From Paracrocinitomix sp039939375 (GTDB taxonomy: Bacteria; Bacteroidota; Bacteroidia; Flavobacteriales_D; Crocinitomicaceae), in the NCBI GenBank assembly GCA_039939375.1, contig JBDVJO010000011.1, positions 744,001-808,000 of the forward strand: 64,000 bases of DNA, in the 5' to 3' direction. Of this stretch, positions 1-8,021 are shown in pieces. Made by a program: the position numbers and the translations under genes. The notes beneath the pieces were generated by a model. It had not been told where the DNA came from. It worked only from the letters and a program-made list of their open reading frames with translations, and did not search any database. Position 1 is the stretch's first letter. Each line of letters opens with the position of its first letter.

Positions 1-2969
1 ATGTCATGTGTTCCGAAGTAATAATCAAAATTAGCATCTAAAACTCCGTGTCCTGCAACAAATACCATTACTACATCATCTGGGCCTGATTGATTTAGAA
101 AATCATTCATTGCGATAACATTTGACGCAGTTACCTCTTCATTGTAAAGTGATTTGGTGTAAATATTAGCATAAATATCTTCGGTGTTTTCTTTCATTAA
201 AGCAGATAAATCTTGGCCATCTTTAGCTGCATAAGTTAAATTGTAACGTTCATCTTGGTATTTCGAAGTTCCGATAGTCACCAAGTACAGATTACGTGCC
301 GGTGCTTCGCCTGTTTTTTCTACGTAAAATGTTTGCATTAAGCTTTCGTAACCAGATTTGCTTCTGCATGAAATTTGGATCTTATTGATGCCGTGAATTA
401 GGGAAAGTTCCTCTGTCAACTCATGCGTTTTTTGACCGGATAATGCCTTTCCTTTTTTACCATAAAGTGGAACATTGTTGATGAAAACGTTGTAGCTGTT
501 CAATCCAGCTTTATCCGCCATTTTAAGATTAACCAAAATTTCTGATTTTTCAGTAATGGCTGGGATATCGTTTGAGTTATTAATTTTTAGGGTTGGAATG
601 TCATCTAGTGAAACAGTTGTAGTTTCTTGTAAACCTAACTTTTGGATTCGCTTTTCATACGCTTTTTTATAAAGTGTCATTAAGGTATCGTCTTGACACC
701 CTAGCTTTTTTAACACCAAATCAGGTCGATTAAACACTGCGTCAAACTGCTCAAACGGATAGGCTCTGTTTCCTATTCTAAAGGTGACCAAGTCATATCC
801 TTCTTTTGATACTTTGTAGTAGTTTTCAGAAGTTTTAAATATAAAATTGTCACCATCTGCAACTAACAATATTTCTTCTTCTGCAGTAGCCGGATTGATT
901 AATAAAAATTGTCCAGATTTAGTTGTGATTCCAAACTTTCCGGCAGGACTCACAGAGATATGCGTGATATCTTTTGGGTTAGCTCTAAGGGATTGCTTGT
1001 ATGTGTTGTTATAGATGTTTTGAAGGTAAAAGTGATCTTCAGAATGCGTGATTGCAAAATTTGACGGTTTGTCCAATGGGGCAGATCTACCAGAAATAGG
1101 CAGTTCTTCGCTACTTAAAATATCAAAAGTTGAGGTGTTGTATTTTTTAATTCCAAAAGTTGAACTCACCACCATGCTTTTACCATCTTCACTGAAGTTT
1201 ACAAAAGCTCCATGCGCTAATCCTATGTTTCCGGGTAAAATATTTTCGAATTTTAATGTCCAATATTTGGTGTCGTAAACAAAGGTTTTGGAATTATTGA
1301 AGCAGACTGCAAATAGTGAACTATCCGGAGAGAATGCTGCCGAATTGGCCTCATAAACAAAGTTTAATTTACCTTTTGGACCTGGGGTTAAAAGTTTACG
1401 TTCACATTCTTTCGTCTCAAGATTGATAATAGAAACGGCACTGTCACCTGATCCTAAAACTGCGAGATATTTTTCATCTGGAGAACAAATCATTGAGTTA
1501 ATATTCAATTGATAAGACCACAACGGACCCACGTATTCAGGTTTTCTATCTTTAATTTCATAGTACCTAATTTCATCTTTAGGCAGCTTTGTAATTAAGT
1601 ACTTTCCTTTTGCAGAAAACTTAACAATTGGTCGCTCTTTAAACGTACGTTTAACTAACCCAGTTGTGATTTCTTTGCCTCTGTCTGGTTTTCCGATATT
1701 TCTGCCAATACCAGATCCGATATTGCCGAATCGTCCTCCTTTAATGTTGTTGAGTACTTTATCCGTTTTCTTGCCGATATTTTCTTTTGACCAAAATTTT
1801 CTTCTAGGTGGAATCTCTCTTTTCGGTTCTTCTAGTCTGAATTCACCATATTTTTCGGCAACGTCAAAATCCCAAAATGTAAGAATGCGTTCTTCACCGA
1901 GTGTAACTAGTTCATTTTTGTTTGGATGAAAATCGAAGGTTAAAATGGGGTTTACTTGACCTTCAAGTAGTTTATAGAGGGTTCCTCTATTCATGTCCCA
2001 AATTCTGATCACATTGTCACCTTGCCCAACCCTGAAACTTTTGGCACGGTTAAACCCGGAGCTCGCAACTGTTGAGCCGTCAGGGCTGATTTGAATTGCT
2101 CTAATCGTTTCAGAATTTTTGTGATCTTCTAATTTATCTTTGAATTCAAAAATTTCGTTTCCTTCAAAATCGTACACATGAATTCTTCTGGTATTTGTAG
2201 CGATTACGAACCTATTGCGTTCTTCATTCGCGTCAAATGCTGTAATTAAGCTTGCAGAGGCGTTAATGTGCTTACTATCTACGAGATTGTTAATATTCCA
2301 AAGATGCACTAATCCTCCGCCACCTGTAGTGATTAATCCTTCACCGTTGTTGTAAAATTTTAATCCCTTAACAGCAGTTGAATGCACTTTCTTTTGCCGA
2401 ATAATCTCTTCGCCGGGCAGATTGTAAACAATAATTTCGCCAGTGTTTGTTCCAGCAACTAAATGCTTTTCACTCACATCTATTTTCAAAATTGGGCTAT
2501 TATCGGTGAATAGTGTTTTCTTTTCTTGGAAAGAATTAAGGTTTCTTTTCTCAACGGTTCCATCTCTTGAAGCCAAATAAAATGTGTTGGGATCTTTTTT
2601 GTCGTTCACCATCCATGTTTTTGGTTGCTCAGTTTTCACAGAGTCTAGCATTTGCCAATTCACAACATCCCATAAAATTAAATAGTCGTCCATGGCAGAT
2701 GACACTAATCTTTTTCCGTCAGCCGAAAAGTTTATAGCTGTTGTGGCACCTTCATGTCCTTCTAGTTTTCCGATTATTTTTCCTGAAGTGACATCCCAAA
2801 CTTTAATGGAGTTCTCTTTAGCCGAACCTGAAGCAATCAAACTTCCGTCAGGACTATAAGTTAAAATCGTTATGATTCCTCCAATTTTCTCTTGGGTGAT
2901 GACATCAATTTCCTGACTAAAAGATTGGGTCAGAAATAATAAAAGTGGTAGTAGGCTTAGTTTTTTCAT
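1..2969 (-). CDS. WD40-repeat protein with C-terminal caspase (C14) domain, partial
   Basis: The reading frame opens with ATG at 2969 and leaves the window at base 1, so about 989 residues are visible and the C-terminus is missing. A lipid-rich signal peptide (residues 1-18, ending SFSQ) predicts export. Most of the next 650 residues are degenerate WD40 blades with SPDG, IKVWD and IRIWD motifs. From about residue 890 a caspase-like fold begins (RNLYLVTIGTSKY), and VFVAGHGVLD carries the catalytic His at about residue 974. The catalytic Cys should lie beyond the window edge. WD40-metacaspase fusions are known in bacteria, but their role is mostly unknown. A self-processing or effector protease triggered through the propeller is inference. 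Confidence 0.85.
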   Translation of the reverse strand, partial: MKKLSLLPLLLFLTQSFSQEIDVITQEKIGGIITILTYSPDGSLIASGSAKENSIKVWDVTSGKIIGKLEGHEGATTAINFSADGKRLVSSAMDDYLILWDVVNWQMLDSVKTEQPKTWMVNDKKDPNTFYLASRDGTVEKRNLNSFQEKKTLFTDNSPILKIDVSEKHLVAGTNTGEIIVYNLPGEEIIRQKKVHSTAVKGLKFYNNGEGLITTGGGGLVHLWNINNLVDSKHINASASLITAFDANEERNRFVIATNTRRIHVYDFEGNEIFEFKDKLEDHKNSETIRAIQISPDGSTVASSGFNRAKSFRVGQGDNVIRIWDMNRGTLYKLLEGQVNPILTFDFHPNKNELVTLGEERILTFWDFDVAEKYGEFRLEEPKREIPPRRKFWSKENIGKKTDKVLNNIKGGRFGNIGSGIGRNIGKPDRGKEITTGLVKRTFKERPIVKFSAKGKYLITKLPKDEIRYYEIKDRKPEYVGPLWSYQLNINSMICSPDEKYLAVLGSGDSAVSIINLETKECERKLLTPGPKGKLNFVYEANSAAFSPDSSLFAVCFNNSKTFVYDTKYWTLKFENILPGNIGLAHGAFVNFSEDGKSMVVSSTFGIKKYNTSTFDILSSEELPISGRSAPLDKPSNFAITHSEDHFYLQNIYNNTYKQSLRANPKDITHISVSPAGKFGITTKSGQFLLINPATAEEEILLVADGDNFIFKTSENYYKVSKEGYDLVTFRIGNRAYPFEQFDAVFNRPDLVLKKLGCQDDTLMTLYKKAYEKRIQKLGLQETTTVSLDDIPTLKINNSNDIPAITEKSEILVNLKMADKAGLNSYNVFINNVPLYGKKGKALSGQKTHELTEELSLIHGINKIQISCRSKSGYESLMQTFYVEKTGEAPARNLYLVTIGTSKYQDERYNLTYAAKDGQDLSALMKENTEDIYANIYTKSLYNEEVTASNVIAMNDFLNQSGPDDVVMVFVAGHGVLDANFDYYFGTHD

Positions 2970-3091
2970 AATGTTCAGACTATAAAACTATGAAATGTAT
3001 CTGTTATATAGCGGTTTAAGTACGTCAAATTTTATACCAAGGCAGATCATTCTGTCCTGAGGAAAAGAAAATTGCTAAAAATTGGTGTTAT

Positions 3092-3114
3092 CCTTCAAAT
3101 ATGAGCATTGAAGG
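3092..3114 (-). terminator. Possible hairpin after glycosyltransferase gene
   Basis: CCTTCAA and TTGAAGG form a 7-bp stem with a 9-nt loop just downstream of the stop at 3122. On the minus strand no tight T-run follows, so this is a weak terminator candidate in the 152-nt gap between two minus-strand genes. Confidence 0.3.
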
Positions 3115-3121
3115 TAGAAGT

Positions 3122-4741
3122 TTAATGTTTGTCAAGATTAAAATCCATACTATTTATCAGAACAATATTCGAATCAATTTTCTCGTACTGATAGATATGC
3201 TTTAAAAACACTTTTTCATGCACATAATAGTCCATTCTGTTGCATCCAAAATAATTCATAAAGAAACCAATGTCATTACTATCTCTTAGCCCAAATATGT
3301 TATGATGTGCGCGGTAAACGTATTCTGGTTGAATCATGCGCATATTTGAAAACACGTAAGTTTCAGGAGTAGAATGTTTTTTGACTTGATCAGCAGAATA
3401 TTTGAAATGCTCTGTATAATATGGTTCTTTTGAAAATTCATGAAAAAGTTCTGCTTCATTTGGTATTTTGATAAAGAAAACAACCGTTAGGGTACCAAGT
3501 ATAACCCATTGTACTGGTGTTTTTAAGGCATCTTCCATAATCGAAACGAAGCATCCAATCAAGAGAATAATCAAAAATCCAGTTTTAAGGTTAGAAAAAT
3601 TATGTAAAGCGTTGAAGTTGAAAAAGAGCAGGTAATGAAAAATTACGGCAACTAGCAGAATAGCACAAATCCCTATTTTAGAATTTAGTTTTTCAATTCT
3701 TGCTCGATATTTTTTGAGTATTAAAAATAAAATAAACACAACTAATAGGCCGAGGAGATAAACTAAAGGGGTGTAAAAATTTCTGACAATATTGTCGGTC
3801 AATAATTGATAGGCGTCAGGGTTTTCAATATTATAACCAGCGGCTGTGGTGGCAGCATCTTCGTAACCGCTTCTCTCGCCATATTTTTGTGAAGATACTT
3901 TTAAAAACCGGTCAAATCCGGCAATTGAACTGTATTGTATAACAGTTAGTGAAACGGACAAAATTGAACTTAATCCAATTATGAGAAAGGCTTTGAAGAA
4001 GTGCTTTTTCTTTTGAGTAAAGAAAAGTATCAAAAACGTGATTCCTAAAACGAATGCGAGCAAAACGGCCAGCCATTCAGTATAGCAGCCTAAAAAAGTT
4101 ATGACTCCAATGCTGATTAGCAAGGAAGATTGATTCAATTTTTCAGATTGAAACAATTTGATGGAATAAAGTAAACTCAGAATGATGAAGGGTTGCACCA
4201 ACATGTCTGAAAAATAAAGGGTTGAATGCATCCATAGGGTGCCGGCAGATAAAAGATAAAAGGCGGAAGCCAGTATACCAGCGAAATGAATTTTATCATT
4301 TTTTTGAACGGAAAGATTTTTAAAAATTAAGTAGATAAAAAAGGCACAAAAGAAATGGATAATTAAACCTAGAGCTCTTATTGAATACAAATCTGGACCT
4401 CCTAGAATAGATGTTCCATAATAGGCAAAAATAAATGCAAGTGGAGGATAGGACACGTAATAAAGATCTCCATTTTCGTCTTCAACTCCCCCGTAAGAAG
4501 TAATTCCTTTGTTTCCTTGACCTGCATAAGTATATACTGGATTGAAACCGTAAGCAGATGGGCCACCGGCTTCTTCCCAAATTTGATTGGTAACTAATAC
4601 GTGGGCGGTAATCCATTCTTGTTCAGCTGACAGCTCACTGTTCAATTCATCTTGTCGGATAAAAAGACTGTAGATAAAAATTGAAAATATAATACCTATT
4701 GCAGCGAGGTGAAATTTATGATTTGCAACAATTGCTCTCAT
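3122..4741 (-). CDS. Membrane glycosyltransferase, ArnT/PMT-like
   Basis: The 539-residue protein is a polytopic membrane protein with about ten hydrophobic segments. The first is residues 11-27, followed by a periplasmic loop containing an acidic pair (RQDELN), as in GT-C enzymes that use polyprenyl-phosphate sugars. YYVSYPPLAFIFAYY resembles the conserved stretch after TM2 of the PMT/ArnT fold. The last 130 residues are soluble. Its start codon overlaps the stop of the upstream FAD oxidoreductase by one base (TAATG), so the two are probably translated together and may act on one surface glycan. Acceptor and sugar cannot be read from sequence. Confidence 0.65.
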   Translation of the reverse strand: MRAIVANHKFHLAAIGIIFSIFIYSLFIRQDELNSELSAEQEWITAHVLVTNQIWEEAGGPSAYGFNPVYTYAGQGNKGITSYGGVEDENGDLYYVSYPPLAFIFAYYGTSILGGPDLYSIRALGLIIHFFCAFFIYLIFKNLSVQKNDKIHFAGILASAFYLLSAGTLWMHSTLYFSDMLVQPFIILSLLYSIKLFQSEKLNQSSLLISIGVITFLGCYTEWLAVLLAFVLGITFLILFFTQKKKHFFKAFLIIGLSSILSVSLTVIQYSSIAGFDRFLKVSSQKYGERSGYEDAATTAAGYNIENPDAYQLLTDNIVRNFYTPLVYLLGLLVVFILFLILKKYRARIEKLNSKIGICAILLVAVIFHYLLFFNFNALHNFSNLKTGFLIILLIGCFVSIMEDALKTPVQWVILGTLTVVFFIKIPNEAELFHEFSKEPYYTEHFKYSADQVKKHSTPETYVFSNMRMIQPEYVYRAHHNIFGLRDSNDIGFFMNYFGCNRMDYYVHEKVFLKHIYQYEKIDSNIVLINSMDFNLDKH

Positions 4742-6168
4742 TATTCATGGCTTAACCCCGACTCTGTAATGGTTGATTTTTCTTGGTAATCTTCATAGTC
4801 TGTGTTGATTTCCCAAAGGTTATTCGTAGCTCCATCTGCAATGTTTTCAGCAGCCATTAGCCCCATTAAAATGGAGTGATCTTGATTGTTATACTTAAAG
4901 GCTCCGTATCTTCCGATTACTGAAAGCCCCTCAATATTTGTCAAATGCGCTTCAACTTTTTTAAGTGGTTCTTTATAACCTCTGTTGTAAACCGGATAGC
5001 ATTTAGGAATTTTAACTACATGACCGGCAGAGATTTCTAAATCTTTAATTAACCCTGTTTTTCTAAGTTCTTCTTTTCCCAGATTAATCAAGGTCTCATC
5101 ATCTGCTTGCCAGATTTGGTCTTCGTTATAGGCCCAATATTCTGCGACAACAATCGTAGATTTTTCACCATTATTAATTTCTGGCACCCAATTGCAAAAA
5201 TTCGTAATTCGCCCCATTTGAAGGTCATTCGCATGCACATACAACCAGTTGTCTGGAAATACATCTTGCCCTTCAACTTTTAGATAAACAAGAATGGTGT
5301 TCCTAAATTTTAATTGATTATTAGCGGTTTTCACCTCTTCCGGAACCTCTTCCATGTTATTTACCAACTGTGTAATTGGCATTGAAGAAATGATGTGGTC
5401 ATAACGCTTTGTTTCACCTGAATTAAGCTCTAACGCGTCTACTTTTGCATTTTTACAGTTAACTTTTTTAACCGGCGTTTTTAGGTGTACCTTGCCTCCA
5501 TTTTCTTCAATGTATTTTTGCATTCTTTCATACACCATTCCGGTTCCACCAGTAGGGTAGGCGAATTGGTCTACTAAAGTTTTATGCTTTGTTTTGCCTC
5601 CAGAAAAAAGTGCATTCCAAACTGCTTTGAATAAAGAAAGCTTTTTGATTCGTTGGGCTGCGAAATCTTCATCTAATTCGGTACAGGGTATTCCCCAAAG
5701 TTTTTCAGAGTAAGTTTTAAAAAAGATTGAATAAAGACGGTATCCAAACCTGCCAATTACCCAGCTTTCAAAAGATCCATCTTTTTTTACTGGGAAAATA
5801 CGCTCTTTCATATAGCTCAAGACACATAAAAAAGCAGTGCCTAGCCCAAGTTTTTTGAGCGCGTCAAAAGGTTTAAGCGGATAATAATAATATTTTTTTT
5901 TGTAGTAAATTCTGGTTAATCGATCAACCATTCTATAGTCTTTTCCAACTACCTCTAACCAAACTTGATTTACTTTAGTGTCATTGCTGAAAAAACGGTG
6001 AGGCCCTAAGTCAATTCGTTGATTCCAAAGGTCTATTGTTCTAGATAGTCCTCCTACTTCAGCGCCTGCTTCAAAAACTTCAACTTCATGCCCTTTTTTA
6101 GTCAGTTCATAAGCTGCGGTGATACCAGCAGGTCCCGCTCCAATTATTGCTACTTTTTTCTTTTCCAA
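4741..6168 (-). CDS. FAD-dependent oxidoreductase, UGM/protoporphyrinogen oxidase-like
   Basis: The Rossmann dinucleotide site VAIIGAGPAGITAAYEL sits at the N-terminus, followed by the FAD-contacting segment EVGGLSRT and LGPHRFF. The family includes UDP-galactopyranose mutase-like and amine-oxidase-like flavoproteins, and VIGRYGAFKYNNQDHS near the C-terminus is the usual second FAD contact. I place the start at the TTG at 6168, directly before KKKVAIIG and 4 nt after the scoB stop. An ATG at 6243 would give 500 residues but overlaps scoB by 71 bases and adds an extension unlike the family. With the overlapping glycosyltransferase it probably belongs to sugar or lipid modification, which is inference from context. 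Confidence 0.7.
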   Translation of the reverse strand: MEKKKVAIIGAGPAGITAAYELTKKGHEVEVFEAGAEVGGLSRTIDLWNQRIDLGPHRFFSNDTKVNQVWLEVVGKDYRMVDRLTRIYYKKKYYYYPLKPFDALKKLGLGTAFLCVLSYMKERIFPVKKDGSFESWVIGRFGYRLYSIFFKTYSEKLWGIPCTELDEDFAAQRIKKLSLFKAVWNALFSGGKTKHKTLVDQFAYPTGGTGMVYERMQKYIEENGGKVHLKTPVKKVNCKNAKVDALELNSGETKRYDHIISSMPITQLVNNMEEVPEEVKTANNQLKFRNTILVYLKVEGQDVFPDNWLYVHANDLQMGRITNFCNWVPEINNGEKSTIVVAEYWAYNEDQIWQADDETLINLGKEELRKTGLIKDLEISAGHVVKIPKCYPVYNRGYKEPLKKVEAHLTNIEGLSVIGRYGAFKYNNQDHSILMGLMAAENIADGATNNLWEINTDYEDYQEKSTITESGLSHE

Positions 6169-6172
6169 AATC

Positions 6173-6829
6173 TTAGATTGACATTTCAGGTACGTTATCT
6201 GGAACGACCAATTCTCCTTCAGTGGCAGCAATAATTTCTTCAACTGTTACACCAGGAGCTCTTTCAATTAAATGAAATTTTCCTCCTTTTATTTCAAGTA
6301 CAGCTAAATTGGTTACGACTCTTGTAACGCAGCCCACGCCTGTTAAAGGCAAAGAACACTGTTTTAATAATTTTGATTTGCCTTTTTTGTTGGTGTGCAT
6401 CATGGCTACAATGATGTTTTGGGCAGATGCAACTAAATCCATTGCTCCTCCCATACCTTTAACCATTTTTCCGGGAATTTTCCAGTTGGCAATATCTCCA
6501 TTCTGAGCTACTTCCATTGCTCCCAGAACTGTTAACTGAACATGTTGTCCTCTAATCATTGCAAAAGATGTTGCAGAATCAAAAATTACGGCTCCTTTGT
6601 TCGTGGTAACGGTTTGCTTTCCGGCATTTATTAAATCGGCATCTTCTTCACCTTCAAAAGGGAAAGGACCCATTCCTAAAATTCCATTTTCTGATTGAAA
6701 TTCTACTTCTATATTTTCTGCTACATAATTTGCTACAAGTGTTGGAATACCTATACCTAGGTTAACGTACCATCCGTTTTGTAACTCCTGTGCAATTCTC
6801 TTTGCGATTCCAGTCTTATCTAGTCCCAT
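6173..6829 (-). CDS. scoB: 3-oxoacid CoA-transferase subunit B
   Basis: This 218-residue protein is the beta subunit of succinyl-CoA:3-ketoacid CoA-transferase, which moves CoA from succinyl-CoA to acetoacetate in ketone body use. NLGIGIPTLVANY and the SENGILG motif, whose Glu forms the enzyme-CoA thioester, are present. Length is normal for a separate B subunit. The partner scoA lies upstream at 7271-7966, but a four-helix-bundle gene and octamer repeats separate them, whereas sco subunits are usually adjacent or overlapping. The gene should still be transcribed from the scoA side. Confidence 0.93.
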   Translation of the reverse strand: MGLDKTGIAKRIAQELQNGWYVNLGIGIPTLVANYVAENIEVEFQSENGILGMGPFPFEGEEDADLINAGKQTVTTNKGAVIFDSATSFAMIRGQHVQLTVLGAMEVAQNGDIANWKIPGKMVKGMGGAMDLVASAQNIIVAMMHTNKKGKSKLLKQCSLPLTGVGCVTRVVTNLAVLEIKGGKFHLIERAPGVTVEEIIAATEGELVVPDNVPEMSI

Positions 6830-6840
6830 AGCTTTTATTT

Positions 6841-6880
6841 CAATGTATCAATGTATCAATGTATCAATGTAACAATGTGT
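6841..6880 (+). repeat. Five tandem octamers, CAATGTAT type
   Basis: Five consecutive 8-nt units (CAATGTAT three times, then CAATGTAA and CAATGTGT) lie between the stop of the four-helix-bundle gene and the scoB start. A related octamer tract in the opposite orientation lies on the other side of that gene at 7237-7276. Confidence 0.9.
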
Positions 6881-7239
6881 CAATTTTTTTTACTTTTTGA
6901 GCTACTCAATATCTTGTACACAATTAATCTAATTTCATTGATTTGATTTTCTAATTCTTTATTAAACGGATAAGATTCTGCTGCTTTGCAAAGTGTTATC
7001 CAATATTTCGTTTCTTCTATTTCTTTAGCGGCAATTTTAACTTTGTGTATAAAATCGCTTTTACTTTCTGCATTTTGAGCTTCATGTAAGTTCGCACCTA
7101 TCGAAGTACCTGATTTTAACAACTGTCTTGCAATTACAAACTTCTTTTCTTTTTCTAATGCTTCGCAAAAACGAATAATGTCTAATGAAAACTGAATTGA
7201 CTTTTTCAAAACGATATTTTCTTTCGTCACAACTGTCAT
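6880..7239 (-). CDS. Four-helix bundle protein (23S rRNA IVP family)
   Basis: The 119-residue, entirely helical protein matches the four-helix bundle family first named for proteins encoded in 23S rRNA intervening sequences. IARQLLKSGTSIGANLHEA and the EIEETKYWITL region are typical. The family also contains Avd, the accessory protein of diversity-generating retroelements, but no reverse transcriptase is nearby. The gene lies between scoA and scoB and is bracketed by octamer repeats in inverted orientation, which suggests it arrived as a small insertion. Molecular function is unknown. A second, only distantly similar family member occurs at 46462-46830. Confidence 0.85.
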   Translation of the reverse strand: MTVVTKENIVLKKSIQFSLDIIRFCEALEKEKKFVIARQLLKSGTSIGANLHEAQNAESKSDFIHKVKIAAKEIEETKYWITLCKAAESYPFNKELENQINEIRLIVYKILSSSKSKKN

Positions 7240-7276
7240 TGATACATTATTGAATTATCTCATTGTTAAATTATCT
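7237..7276 (+). repeat. Octamer repeat tract, CATTGATA type, inverted to 6841-6880
   Basis: Units CATTGATA, CATTATTG, AATTATCT, CATTGTTA and AATTATCT follow each other with 8-nt period and run into the last codons of scoA. CATTGATA units are the reverse complement, in another phase, of the CAATGTAT units on the far side of the four-helix-bundle gene, so the gene sits between inverted repeat tracts. Confidence 0.7.
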
Positions 7277-7966
7277 AGTTCTTACTGTTCTTTGCTCAAT
7301 TCTTTTCTCAAATCGCTCACCTTGGAAAATTCTTTGAACGAAAATTCCTGGCGTATGAATGAAGTTAGGATCCAATTCACCAGCCGGAACCAATTCTTCA
7401 ACTTCGGCAACAGTTATCTTTCCTGCCATAGCCATCATTGGATTGAAATTTCTAGCAGTTGCTTTAAAAATAAGATTTCCTTCGGTGTCTCCTTTCCAAG
7501 CTTTAACAAGAGCGAAGTCTGCAGTTAAAGCGTTTTCTAAAATGTGTGGTTTACCATTGAAAACTTTCACTTCTTTTCCTTCTGCTACTTCTGTTCCGTA
7601 ACCTGCAGGCGTATAGAAAGCCGGGATACCAGCTCCACCAGCTCTGCATCTTTCAGCTAATGAGCCTTGTGGAATTAAATCCACCTCTAATTCTCCAGAA
7701 AGCATTTGACGTTCAAATTCATCATTCTCACCTACGTAAGATGATATCATTTTTCTTATTTGCTTTTTTTGTAAAAGTAATCCTAATCCAAAATCATCTA
7801 CACCAGCATTGTTTGAAATGCAGGTTAAATCTTTGATTCCAAGTCTTACTAATTCAGCAATTGAGTTTTCTGGAATTCCGCACAATCCAAATCCGCCCAG
7901 CATTAATGTCATGCTATCTTCGATTCCGTGAAGTGCTTCTTCAACGTTTTTTACAACTTTATTCAT
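7271..7966 (-). CDS. scoA: 3-oxoacid CoA-transferase subunit A
   Basis: This 231-residue protein is the alpha subunit of the succinyl-CoA:acetoacetate CoA-transferase. The glycine-rich MLGGFGLCGIPENSI motif near the N-terminus, the SNNAGVDDFGLG stretch and length are as in ScoA/AtoD. With ScoB it forms the cytoplasmic enzyme that activates acetoacetate for entry into acetyl-CoA metabolism. Its last codons lie within the octamer tract that borders the inserted four-helix-bundle gene, so the extreme C-terminus (IEQRTVRTR) may have been altered by that insertion, which is inference. Confidence 0.93.
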   Translation of the reverse strand: MNKVVKNVEEALHGIEDSMTLMLGGFGLCGIPENSIAELVRLGIKDLTCISNNAGVDDFGLGLLLQKKQIRKMISSYVGENDEFERQMLSGELEVDLIPQGSLAERCRAGGAGIPAFYTPAGYGTEVAEGKEVKVFNGKPHILENALTADFALVKAWKGDTEGNLIFKATARNFNPMMAMAGKITVAEVEELVPAGELDPNFIHTPGIFVQRIFQGERFEKRIEQRTVRTR

Positions 7967-8021
7967 GTGAAAATACTTAAGGCTATGAAGTTAATCAAAG
8001 CATCTTAAATAAACTCAACTT

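Noticed and set aside
1048..1929. Plus-strand frames opposite the WD40-caspase gene
   Set aside because: They mirror the long minus-strand coding frame and have no start signals or homology.
6169..6243. 25-residue N-terminal extension of the FAD oxidoreductase
   Set aside because: It would overlap scoB by 71 nt and precedes the dinucleotide-binding strand that normally starts the family; the TTG at 6168 fits better.
6841..7276. Diversity-generating retroelement suggested by the Avd-like family
   Set aside because: No reverse transcriptase, template repeat or variable repeat is visible around either four-helix-bundle gene.
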